From CBDDKZ01 sp965230415 (GTDB lineage Bacteria; Bacteroidota; Bacteroidia; Cytophagales; JAAEPT01), in NCBI GenBank assembly GCA_965230415.1, contig CBDDKZ010000005.1, positions 2,728,001-2,792,000 of the forward strand: a stretch of 64,000 nt of DNA, written 5' to 3'. Under the pieces are notes generated by a model that had not been told where the DNA came from, made no database searches, and was given only the letters and a program-made list of their open reading frames with translations. A program made the translations under genes and the position numbers. Positions 8,543 through 16,328 of this stretch are shown here, in pieces. Position 1 is the first letter of the stretch. Every line of letters begins with the position of its first letter.

Positions 8543-9859
8543 TTATTCCTTTTCCACAACAGGTCTTCCGATGCTATGGTAATAATACCCTTCTTCTTTC
8601 ATCTTTAAGGGGTCATATAAATTCCTTCCGTCAAAGATTACTTTGTCTGTTAATCTTTTCGAAAGTTTTCTGAAATCAGGGGTGCGAAACGCTGACCACT
8701 CGGTTATGATTAAGAGTGCATTTGCTTCGTCAAGAGCTTCATACATGTTTTTTGCATAGCTTATACTATCGCCGAGTAAGGCTTCGACATTTGGCATAGC
8801 TTCGGGATCATACGCTTTTATTGTAGCACCGGCATCCAAAAGTTCTTTTATCATATACAGGGAAGGAGCTTCCCTGATATCATCAGTATTTGGCTTAAAG
8901 GCCAATCCCCAAACGGCAATTTTGATGCCATTTAAATCATTATTGAAAAAGTTGGATAAAGGAGTGAATAATTTCGTTTTTTGTTTATTATTTACATCCA
9001 TTACCGCATCCAGGATTTTGAATTTATAGTCGTGCTCGGCAGATGTTTTTGAAAGTGCAAGTACGTCTTTTGGAAAACAGCTGCCGCCATATCCTATTCC
9101 CGGAAAAAGAAAACGCTTTCCTATCCTTGTATCGGTTCCGATTCCTCTGCGCACCATTTCAACATCTGCACCTAATAATTCACTGAGATTAGCCATTTCG
9201 TTCATGAATGTAATTTTGGTTGCGAGCATCGAGTTTGCAGCATACTTTGTTAGCTCTGCAGAGCGCACATCCATCACAATAATAGGGTGTCCCTGACGTA
9301 CGAAAGGTGCGTATAATTCCTGCATTACACGTTCTGCGCGGTCTGAGCTTACTCCTATTACTACCCTGTCGGGTTTAAGAAAGTCATTTACCGCAGCTCC
9401 TTCCCTTAAGAATTCAGGGTTGGAAACAACATCGAAATCAACCTTACAGTTTTTAGCGACCGCTTTTTCTACTTTTTCCCCGGTGCCCACTGGGACGGTA
9501 CTTTTGTCAACTATAACGGTATATTCCTCTAAAAGAGGGCCCAACTCTTCTGCTACCTGAAGCACATATTTTAAATCTGCAGAACCGTCTTCTCCAGGCG
9601 GAGTTGGCAGTGCTAAGAAAATTATTTGTGCTTCTTTAATGCCTTCCTTGAGAGAAGTCGTAAACTCCAGTCTTTGATGTCTTATATTTCGTTCAAAAAT
9701 AACCTCAAGACCCGGTTCATAAATAGGGATTTGTCCGTTTTTTAGTTTTGCAACTTTCTGTTCATCAATGTCAATACAAGTGACATCGTTTCCAGATTCT
9801 GCAAGGCATGTTCCTGATACTAGGCCAACATAACCTGTGCCAACTACTGCTATCTTCAT
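8543..9859 (-). CDS. ugd: UDP-glucose 6-dehydrogenase
   Basis: It oxidises UDP-glucose to UDP-glucuronate with two NAD. The 438-residue protein starts with the NAD-binding motif VGTGYVGLVSG at residues 5-15 and has the catalytic GGSCFPKDV near residues 258-266 with the nucleophilic Cys. FKPNTDD near 325 matches the C-terminal UDP-binding domain. It is the first gene of the minus-strand nucleotide-sugar operon, followed after 66 bases by the TviB-type dehydrogenase. The upstream 226 bases to the divergent acyl-CoA dehydrogenase gene are AT-rich and should hold the operon promoter. Confidence 0.95.
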   Translation of the reverse strand: MKIAVVGTGYVGLVSGTCLAESGNDVTCIDIDEQKVAKLKNGQIPIYEPGLEVIFERNIRHQRLEFTTSLKEGIKEAQIIFLALPTPPGEDGSADLKYVLQVAEELGPLLEEYTVIVDKSTVPVGTGEKVEKAVAKNCKVDFDVVSNPEFLREGAAVNDFLKPDRVVIGVSSDRAERVMQELYAPFVRQGHPIIVMDVRSAELTKYAANSMLATKITFMNEMANLSELLGADVEMVRRGIGTDTRIGKRFLFPGIGYGGSCFPKDVLALSKTSAEHDYKFKILDAVMDVNNKQKTKLFTPLSNFFNNDLNGIKIAVWGLAFKPNTDDIREAPSLYMIKELLDAGATIKAYDPEAMPNVEALLGDSISYAKNMYEALDEANALLIITEWSAFRTPDFRKLSKRLTDKVIFDGRNLYDPLKMKEEGYYYHSIGRPVVEKE

Positions 9860-10085
9860 ATGAATAAAAAATCTCTTGCTTAATTAGTAATACTCAAAAT
9901 AGAGATTAATTAATTACGCGTGTAAAACTATACTATTATGATATAATTTGCCAATTTTTAATAGTCAAACTGGATCATATTTCAAATGTGTACGGAAAGT
10001 AGCAATTTTAGGTGGTCTAAATGCGATGAAATTATAACTAAATCGAATATTTAGTCGTTGAATTAATGTATATTATAATTATTAT

Positions 10086-11237
10086 ATGGATTTAAAACGC
10101 AGTGAAACGCAAAAAATGGTGGCCGACATGGTGCGTGATTTTGCGGAGAAAGAGATAAGACCTCATGTAATGGAGTGGGATGAAAGTCAGGAATTCCCAA
10201 TTCCGCTTTTTAAGAAGTTAGGAGAAATGGGACTGATGGGTGTACTGGTACCAAGCGAATATGGTGGCTCTGGTTTTGGTTATTATGAGTATATAGCCGT
10301 AATCGATGAAATTGCACAAGTGTGCGGTTCCATAGGCCTTTCTGTTGCCGCTCATAATTCCCTCTGTATTGGACACATCCTTCAATTTGGAAGTGAGGAG
10401 CAGAAACACAGATGGCTGCCCAAATTGGCTGGAACCGAATGGATTGGGGCTTGGGGACTCACCGAACCTAATACTGGTTCGGACGCAGGAAATATGAAAA
10501 CCGTAGCTCGCCGTGATGGAGATAAGTGGGTTATAAATGGTACGAAAAATTTTATAACACATGGAAAGTCTTGTCAGGTTGCTGTAGTGATGGCGCGAAC
10601 GGGGGAGCCTCGTGATTCTCATGGCATGACGGCCTTTGTCATTGAAAAAGGGACTCCGGGTTTTTCGGGCGGAAGAAAAGAGGATAAGCTGGGTATGCGC
10701 GCTTCTGAGACCACAGAGCTACTTATGGATAATGTGGTGGTGGATGATTCGGCTGTGCTTGGAAAAGTAGGTGAAGGATTTATCCAGGCACTAAAAGTAC
10801 TGGACGGGGGAAGGATATCAATTGCTGCACTATCATTGGGAATTGCAAAGGGAGCGTATAAAGCGGCCTTACAGTACACAAAAGAAAGAGAGCAATTTGG
10901 GAAGAAAATATTCAAGTTTCAGGGTATTTCTTTCAAGTTGGCTAAAATGGCTACCGAGATTGAAGCAGCCGAACAAATATTATATAAAGCGGCATATATG
11001 AAAATGAAAGGTGAAGATGTGAGTAAGCAAAGCGCAATAGCAAAGTACTATGCCTCTGAGCTGGCCGTTCGATGTGCAAATGATGCTGTTCAAATATTTG
11101 GAGGCTATGGTTATACAAAGGACTTTCCGGTTGAGAAGTATTACAGAGATGCAAAACTATGTACGATAGGAGAAGGAACATCTGAAATTCAAAAAGTTGT
11201 GATTAGCAGAGCCCTGGTAAAAGAAAGTGTAAATTAA
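10086..11237 (+). CDS. Acyl-CoA dehydrogenase
   Basis: This 383-residue flavoenzyme introduces the alpha-beta double bond in acyl-CoA and passes electrons to electron-transfer flavoprotein. The FAD/substrate motif AWGLTEPNTGSDAG lies near residues 124-137, KNFITHG near 155-161, and the C-terminal IGEGTSEIQ near 361-369 holds the catalytic Glu in the position used by short- and medium-chain enzymes. Length and domain order (helical, beta-barrel, helical) are standard. It is a single gene; chain-length preference cannot be read from the sequence. Confidence 0.95.
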   Translation: MDLKRSETQKMVADMVRDFAEKEIRPHVMEWDESQEFPIPLFKKLGEMGLMGVLVPSEYGGSGFGYYEYIAVIDEIAQVCGSIGLSVAAHNSLCIGHILQFGSEEQKHRWLPKLAGTEWIGAWGLTEPNTGSDAGNMKTVARRDGDKWVINGTKNFITHGKSCQVAVVMARTGEPRDSHGMTAFVIEKGTPGFSGGRKEDKLGMRASETTELLMDNVVVDDSAVLGKVGEGFIQALKVLDGGRISIAALSLGIAKGAYKAALQYTKEREQFGKKIFKFQGISFKLAKMATEIEAAEQILYKAAYMKMKGEDVSKQSAIAKYYASELAVRCANDAVQIFGGYGYTKDFPVEKYYRDAKLCTIGEGTSEIQKVVISRALVKESVN

Positions 11238-11248
11238 TTGAGCTCTTT

Positions 11249-11279
11249 TTTGATATAGTCCGATTAATGGATATCTTTG
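11249..11279 (+). promoter_or_regulatory. Promoter of rpsU
   Basis: TTTG at 11249-11252, a 19-base spacer, and TATCTTTG at 11272-11279 match the Bacteroidota sigma-A consensus TTTG-N19-TAnnTTTG. The -7 box ends 22 bases before the rpsU start codon. Confidence 0.8.
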
Positions 11280-11301
11280 CAAGCCCAAAATTAGAAATGG
11301 T

Positions 11302-11496
11302 ATGATTATTATAAATGTAAAAGAGAACGAATCAATTGATAAAGCACTTAAAAGATTCAAGAAGAAATTCGAAAGAACAGGTGTTTTAAAGGAACTTCGT
11401 TCACGTACTTTTTATGAGAAGAAATCGGTTCAAAGAAGAGATGAAATCATCAAAGCAAAGTACCGTCAAAAAATGAGAGACGGATCTGTACTTTAA
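11302..11496 (+). CDS. rpsU: 30S ribosomal protein S21
   Basis: A 64-residue very basic protein with the S21 pattern: a short N-terminal strand (MIIINVKENESIDKALKRF), then a long basic helix with FYEKKS near residues 39-44 and repeated Arg/Lys. S21 sits at the small-subunit platform and helps initiation. Length equals the Bacteroidota norm. A strong consensus promoter lies immediately upstream, and the downstream neighbours are the tyrosine recombinase and hpf, a linkage frequently seen in this phylum. Confidence 0.95.
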   Translation: MIIINVKENESIDKALKRFKKKFERTGVLKELRSRTFYEKKSVQRRDEIIKAKYRQKMRDGSVL

Positions 11497-11535
11497 TCGG
11501 TGATCAAATTTCCTTTTTGTTAATATTTTGTTATC

Positions 11536-11582
11536 TTGAGTAATACCCTCCTCTACGGATAATATTAGGGAGTATTACTCAA
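11536..11582 (+). promoter_or_regulatory. Long inverted repeat abutting the xerC start codon
   Basis: TTGAGTAATAC (11536-11546) is the exact complement of GTATTACTCAA (11572-11582). Three further pairs form inside across a bulged A. The 3' arm ends on the A of the xerC ATG, so an mRNA hairpin here would hide the initiation region or mark a processing site between rpsU and xerC. No T-tract follows, so it is not a standard terminator. Confidence 0.55.
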
Positions 11583-12463
11583 TGACAATATCTTTTTTTA
11601 CATATCTGGAATATGAAAAACGCTATAGTGAACACACACTAATAGCGTACAAAAAGGATTTAGATCAGTATGCCCAATACCTTGACGAGGTATATAATAT
11701 TCAGAATCTCTCTGAAGCAAATCATAGTATTATTAGATCATGGCTGGTCAGTTTGATGGAACAGGAATTGTCCACCCGTACCATTCATAGAAAAGTTGCG
11801 GCACTTAAGTCTTTTTACAAGTTTTTGCTCGCTAATAATCAGATCAAAAAAAATCCTACCTTACGTATTCAGGCACCAAAAAATGCCAAAAAACTACCTG
11901 TATTTGTAGCTGAAGAATCAATTAGCCGTCTTTTTGAAGAGTTTGATTTTGGAGACGGTTTTGAAGCTTTGAGAGATCGACTCATGCTTGAATTATTATA
12001 TGGTACAGGGATTCGTCTTTCGGAACTTATAAATTTGAAAGAACAGGATGTCGATTTTAATGATTGTGTGCTGAGAATCAAGGGGAAGGGAAATAAGGAA
12101 AGGATCATACCTTTTTACCATGAATTAAAAGAACATTTGTCACTTTATTTAAGTCATAAGAAAACTGTTAATAGCAGTAACAAATCGACTTTTTTAATCG
12201 TTACAAATAAATATGACAAATGTTATCCGATGTTTATTTACCGCACTGTAAAAAAATATCTCAATCAAGTAACAACAGTGGAAAAACGAAGCCCGCATGT
12301 CTTGCGACACACGTTTGCCACCCACTTGTTAGATAAAGGTGCAGATTTAAATGCCATTAAGGAATTGTTAGGGCACAGTAGCCTGGCCTCCACTCAGGTG
12401 TACACCCACAATTCATTAGAAAAAATAAAGCAGGTATTTAATCAGGCACATCCTAAAGCGTAA
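11582..12463 (+). CDS. xerC: Tyrosine recombinase XerC/XerD family
   Basis: This 293-residue site-specific recombinase has the N-terminal SAM-like core-binding domain (residues 1-85) and the C-terminal catalytic domain. The catalytic set is visible: Arg in GTGIRLSE near 142, Lys in IKGKGNKER near 164-172, HVLRHTFATH near 238-247, GHSS near 264 and the nucleophile Tyr in STQVYTHN near 273. Such proteins resolve chromosome dimers at dif together with FtsK. The position between rpsU and hpf is the conserved housekeeping location in Bacteroidota, not a mobile element. XerC versus XerD cannot be separated with certainty. Confidence 0.92.
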   Translation: MTISFFTYLEYEKRYSEHTLIAYKKDLDQYAQYLDEVYNIQNLSEANHSIIRSWLVSLMEQELSTRTIHRKVAALKSFYKFLLANNQIKKNPTLRIQAPKNAKKLPVFVAEESISRLFEEFDFGDGFEALRDRLMLELLYGTGIRLSELINLKEQDVDFNDCVLRIKGKGNKERIIPFYHELKEHLSLYLSHKKTVNSSNKSTFLIVTNKYDKCYPMFIYRTVKKYLNQVTTVEKRSPHVLRHTFATHLLDKGADLNAIKELLGHSSLASTQVYTHNSLEKIKQVFNQAHPKA

Positions 12464-12487
12464 GTTTAACTATTAAATTTTAAAGCT

Positions 12488-12787
12488 ATGAGACTTCAAA
12501 TGAGCTCTAATAAATTCGACGCCGATCAAAAATTGTTAGATTTTATTCAAAAAAAAGCTGACAAGCTAGATACTTTTTACGATCGAATTATAGATGGTGA
12601 GGTACACCTTAGCCTTGATAAAAGCGAACAAAAGGCAAATAAAGTGGTTGAAATGAAAGTTCAGGTTCCTGGAAGCACGCTTTTTGCCAGTCAACAATCT
12701 AAATCCTTTGAGGAAGCTACAGACTTAACCATTGAAGCACTGCGCAGACAGTTACGTAAATACAAAGGTAAGCAGGTGCAAAGATAA
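12488..12787 (+). CDS. hpf: Ribosome hibernation-promoting factor, short form
   Basis: This 99-residue HPF/RaiA (YfiA) family protein binds the 30S decoding centre and promotes inactive ribosome dimers or protects ribosomes in stationary phase. The family signature is the central segment FYDRIIDGEVHLSL, followed by the KVVEMKVQVPG strand and the C-terminal helix with EEATDLTIEALRRQL. It lacks the C-terminal extension of long HPF. It follows xerC by 24 bases and ends in a strong terminator. Confidence 0.92.
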   Translation: MRLQMSSNKFDADQKLLDFIQKKADKLDTFYDRIIDGEVHLSLDKSEQKANKVVEMKVQVPGSTLFASQQSKSFEEATDLTIEALRRQLRKYKGKQVQR

Positions 12788-12797
12788 TAACACTTAA

Positions 12798-14159
12798 TTA
12801 TACCGTTATAAAAGGGGCTTCGGCCCCTTTTTTTGTGGATTCTTTTTTCAAACCCAGCCCTATATAGATGAATACCACGCAATATTCCAAAAGAATAATC
12901 CAGTTGTTTTGTGTGTACATCTCAGTTTTGTAAGTAATATAAGTTAAGGGAATAATAGCGGCCCATACATAACTGAATTTATAGTTTAATAAAATGCCAC
13001 AAAGAATTACTGGTGTAATATACCAGGGGTGTATGGAGCTCGCAAAAAGAAAATAAAGGACAAAATAAACAAGTACATCTTTAATAATGTGCTTTTTGAT
13101 TTTATCGCTGTACATCAACCAGTAACAAATAATTGCTATTATGAAAAGCGCTTTAACTATGTTGACAAAAAGTGGGCGATGTTCATAAGGAATGGTATAA
13201 AACCATTGATATATACTGGAATTGAATTCAAAATGCCCAAAATATAATTGCATGCTTGCATAAATATGTTCAAACATCGTTGGATCCCAAAAAATAATTG
13301 TCATTGGTAGGGTGATCCATAGCATGGAGAATAAAAAGAGAGGTATTTTACGTAAGGGTAATTTTTTAAGGAAAAATGGTAAAAGTAAGAGCGGGGTTAT
13401 TTTTACAAATATGGCCAATGATAATGATATACCACTCATGGTAATCCGCTCTTTGATAAAGAACAAAAAGGTTAAAACAAGAAAAGAAATGAGCAGGCAT
13501 TCAAAATGAAGATTACCTACAAACTCCATAATAATAAGAGGGTTGAGCAAATAGTGAATTACGAGCTTAGGACTCCTGTCTAGCGCCTTCAGCAGTTTAA
13601 TTAATCCCCACGTTGTTAATAGTTCAAAACCCAGGAAAATTAGCTTCATGAAAAAAGTGCTTTTTGAAATAGTACCCTGTCCCAGGTAAGTGCTTATTGC
13701 ATATATAGATTGATTTATTGGCGGGTACACCGTGTAATATGTCGGAGAGTTTAGCTTATGGTACAATCCTGTATCAAGGAATCCCATTTGCATTAATTGT
13801 TGAGGGGTATATTTATAGGGATTAATGGTTTCATTACTGAGATGTCCGTCCCATATGAAGCGATAGAAGTCGTCGGAAAGCTCAGGTGTTGAGAATAACA
13901 AGCAAACTCTACATGTTATACCGATAATAATCAGTGTTTTGATGCTTAACTGATTTTCGTTTTTAAGGATTAAGAAATAGAGGATAAAAAGGGTGCTATA
14001 TATGCTGAGCGTAGCTATTGCGTTTGTTCTGGGGATAAAATATCCGAGGATGACAATACCCGCACCAAACATTAAAAATAGAATGTAAGACAGGGTATAG
14101 CCCCCTTTAAGTTTATTTTGTGGCCGAAACAACATGTTTAACCGATGTGAAAAAAACAA
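12798..14159 (-). CDS. Integral membrane GT-C glycosyltransferase (GT87/mannosyltransferase-like)
   Basis: A 453-residue protein with about 10-12 hydrophobic segments. The first extracytoplasmic loop holds SDDFYRFIWDGH near residues 93-104, the acidic DD/YR/WDG motif of GT-C enzymes that use polyprenyl-phosphate sugars. A later NPYKYTP segment is also typical. It would transfer a sugar to a lipid-linked or extracytoplasmic acceptor. The start overlaps the upstream GT2 gene by 47 bases; a second Met at residue 9 would reduce this to 23. The last residues (KKGAEAPFITV) are encoded by the hpf terminator hairpin read from the other side, so the true functional C-terminus probably ends earlier in the helical region. 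Confidence 0.82.
   Translation of the reverse strand: MFFSHRLNMLFRPQNKLKGGYTLSYILFLMFGAGIVILGYFIPRTNAIATLSIYSTLFILYFLILKNENQLSIKTLIIIGITCRVCLLFSTPELSDDFYRFIWDGHLSNETINPYKYTPQQLMQMGFLDTGLYHKLNSPTYYTVYPPINQSIYAISTYLGQGTISKSTFFMKLIFLGFELLTTWGLIKLLKALDRSPKLVIHYLLNPLIIMEFVGNLHFECLLISFLVLTFLFFIKERITMSGISLSLAIFVKITPLLLLPFFLKKLPLRKIPLFLFSMLWITLPMTIIFWDPTMFEHIYASMQLYFGHFEFNSSIYQWFYTIPYEHRPLFVNIVKALFIIAIICYWLMYSDKIKKHIIKDVLVYFVLYFLFASSIHPWYITPVILCGILLNYKFSYVWAAIIPLTYITYKTEMYTQNNWIILLEYCVVFIYIGLGLKKESTKKGAEAPFITV
12811..12834 (+). terminator. Terminator of the rpsU-xerC-hpf operon
   Basis: AAAGGGGC, UUCG tetraloop, GCCCCTTT, then TTTT. The stem is extremely stable. It lies 23 bases after the hpf stop and also inside the 3' end of the convergent GT-C gene, where it can act in the opposite direction as well. 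Confidence 0.9.
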
Positions 14160-15603
14160 AGAAGAAACCGCAGGTTAGCATTAGGTGAAAAAACAAGAGT
14201 ACAAAGTCACCAAAGAAAACGGCACAGGCTATCCCGGTCAGGAAGTAAATGGCTAATAAGAGCTCCACATAAGCGATTGCAGGCACTTTTCTGGTAATGT
14301 ATACATTGCTTTTCCATGCATCACTTTTATTATGGATGTTGAACTTTGGAGTTCGGATGAATGCCGTTTTTTTGCCCATATAACCCTCAAGGACGGCAAG
14401 AGAATTGTGGAGTGACATGCCCATTGAAACGGCTAAAAACATGGGGAAGGAATAAATAAATTTTAATACGTTTTTGGCGTTGCCGCTGTGATCTTTGAAA
14501 TAGGAAATGCCGTAAAACACAATAAGGGTCAGAAGGCTTAACAGGAAGACAGAAGCAATGTGGAATAGAATGTCAATCTGCAATACCCTGTTTTTGATAA
14601 TAAGAACAGGTACACTTGCCAGTCCGGAAACGAGTATAACAAGAAATATACTACTATTTAGCAGATGAGCTGTAGCATGAATTTTAGAACTTAGTGGCAG
14701 GTCTGTTCTAAATACTTTTCCTAAGTTTTTGACGGCGCATTCGGCAGCGCCCTTGTTCCATCGAAACTGTTGCGATTTTACTGCGGGCATAGTGGCCGGT
14801 AGTTCTGCCGGTGAACAGACCTCTTCCAGGTACTTAAATTTCCATCCTTTTAATTGTGCCCTATAACTTAAATCAAGATCTTCTGTAAGGGTATCACTTT
14901 GCCAGTTGCCTGCATCTATAATTGTTTGTGCCCTCCAGACTCCTGCTGTTCCATTAAAATTAATAAAGTGTTTACCCAGATTTCTGCCCGTTTGTTCCAC
15001 TCTAAAGTGCGCATTGAGTCCAAATGCCTGCATCTTGGTTAAAACTGAATATTCTTCATTGAGGTGTCCCCATCTTGTTTGAACCACGCCTAGTTGATCG
15101 TTATTTTCAAGGTGAGGAATCGTTCTTTTTAGAAAATCGGCTTTAGGCATGAAATCAGCATCAAAGATGGCAACATACTTACCACGTGCTATTGATAGTC
15201 CGTATTTGAGTGCACCCGCTTTGTAGCCACTTCTATCGGGGCGACGGATTAAATCGATGTTAAATTCCCTGAATTTATCTTTTTGTAACAGGTTTGTAAT
15301 GATATCTGTAGTTTCATCGGTAGAATCATCGAGAATTTGAATTTCAAACTTTGATTTTGGATAGTCGAAAGAGGTGACACAGTCAATGAGGCGTTCTACC
15401 ACATACTTTTCATTGTATAAGGGAAGTTGTACCGTAACAAACGGAAGGTCGCATTTGGAATCAGGTAGTGCTGACGAGGTCTTTTTGTTTAGTTTCAGGT
15501 ACTTTTGAACGAGATTGAGTTGTACCATGCTGTAACTGAATATAACACTAAGAGCTATAAGGTAGATGATAACGACGGCCCAGCTCAATATTGAAATAAT
15601 CAT
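14113..15603 (-). CDS. Processive-type GT2 glycosyltransferase, membrane-bound
   Basis: This 496-residue protein has an N-terminal membrane segment (residues 4-26), a cytoplasmic GT2 domain and four or more C-terminal membrane helices (from about 305). Catalytic residues of the cellulose-synthase/ceramide-glucosyltransferase group are present: LPLYNE near 61, DDSTDE near 92, DADF near 149, EDLDL near 241 and QQFRW (QxxRW) near 279. These normally go with processive beta-glycan synthesis or with single transfer to a lipid such as ceramide. No PilZ domain is present. It lies 3 bases after the upstream GT2 gene in the operon. Confidence 0.87.
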   Translation of the reverse strand: MIISILSWAVVIIYLIALSVIFSYSMVQLNLVQKYLKLNKKTSSALPDSKCDLPFVTVQLPLYNEKYVVERLIDCVTSFDYPKSKFEIQILDDSTDETTDIITNLLQKDKFREFNIDLIRRPDRSGYKAGALKYGLSIARGKYVAIFDADFMPKADFLKRTIPHLENNDQLGVVQTRWGHLNEEYSVLTKMQAFGLNAHFRVEQTGRNLGKHFINFNGTAGVWRAQTIIDAGNWQSDTLTEDLDLSYRAQLKGWKFKYLEEVCSPAELPATMPAVKSQQFRWNKGAAECAVKNLGKVFRTDLPLSSKIHATAHLLNSSIFLVILVSGLASVPVLIIKNRVLQIDILFHIASVFLLSLLTLIVFYGISYFKDHSGNAKNVLKFIYSFPMFLAVSMGMSLHNSLAVLEGYMGKKTAFIRTPKFNIHNKSDAWKSNVYITRKVPAIAYVELLLAIYFLTGIACAVFFGDFVLLFFHLMLTCGFFFVFFTSVKHVVSATK

Positions 15604-15606
15604 CTT

Positions 15607-16296
15607 TTATAAATATTTAAATATTGTCCATATAATTTTATATCCGGCAAGTACGGTGCCCTTTATGGTACCGGATATTTTAGAAGTACCTATTCTTCGC
15701 TTATAATTCACAGGCACTTCTACGCAGTTTAATCCATGTTTGGCTGCTTTAAGTTGCATTTCTACCGTCCACCCATAGGTGCGGTCCTGCATGTTAATTT
15801 CTTGCAATTTAAAAAAAGATATGGCTCTAAACGGACCAAGGTCCGTAAATTTTACATTGTAGAATAACTGTAGTAAACTTGTGGCTAACCAATTGCCAAA
15901 GCGTTGAGGGAAGGTCATGGATCCTCTTTCTTTGTTCCCCAATGCACGCGAGCCTATTACCAGATCGTGTGTTTCATCGATTATAGGCTGGCAAATTTCC
16001 GGTAGGTGTTCGGGGTAGTCACTGTAATCGCCGTCCAGAAAAACAACAATGTCCGTATTTTTTTTGGAATTAGACAGGTATTCAATTCCCTTTAGGCAGG
16101 CATTGCCATAACCTTGTTGTTTTTCGCTTAGAACAGTGGCTCCGCATTTTGTGGCTACTTCAGCAGTTTGATCCGTTGAATTATTGTCTACAACAATGAT
16201 TTCTTCTACCCAGTTTGCCGGAATATCATTTAATACTTTGTGTATTGACTTTTCTTCATTATATGCCGGAATGATCACGCGTATTGATTTATTCAA
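15607..16296 (-). CDS. GT2 polyprenyl-phosphate glycosyltransferase (DPM1/DPG-synthase-like)
   Basis: This 229-residue soluble-type GT2 has VIIPAYNEE at residues 8-16, VVDNNSTD near 35-42 and the metal-binding FLDGDYSDYP near 85-94. GSRALG near 116 and the terminal lysine-rich stretch fit dolichyl-phosphate mannosyl- or glucosyltransferases. It probably loads a sugar on a polyprenyl phosphate, giving the donor used by the GT-C enzyme two genes downstream. It sits between the FeS protein gene (32-base gap) and the processive GT2. Confidence 0.88.
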   Translation of the reverse strand: MNKSIRVIIPAYNEEKSIHKVLNDIPANWVEEIIVVDNNSTDQTAEVATKCGATVLSEKQQGYGNACLKGIEYLSNSKKNTDIVVFLDGDYSDYPEHLPEICQPIIDETHDLVIGSRALGNKERGSMTFPQRFGNWLATSLLQLFYNVKFTDLGPFRAISFFKLQEINMQDRTYGWTVEMQLKAAKHGLNCVEVPVNYKRRIGTSKISGTIKGTVLAGYKIIWTIFKYL

Positions 16297-16328
16297 AGGT
16301 GACTTGCTTTAGTACTTCTGGCACAAAT

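Noticed and set aside
11582..12463. Tyrosine recombinase considered as a phage or island integrase
   Set aside because: It lies in the conserved rpsU-xerC-hpf location, there are no att-like repeats or tRNA next to it, and the length and motifs fit XerC/XerD.
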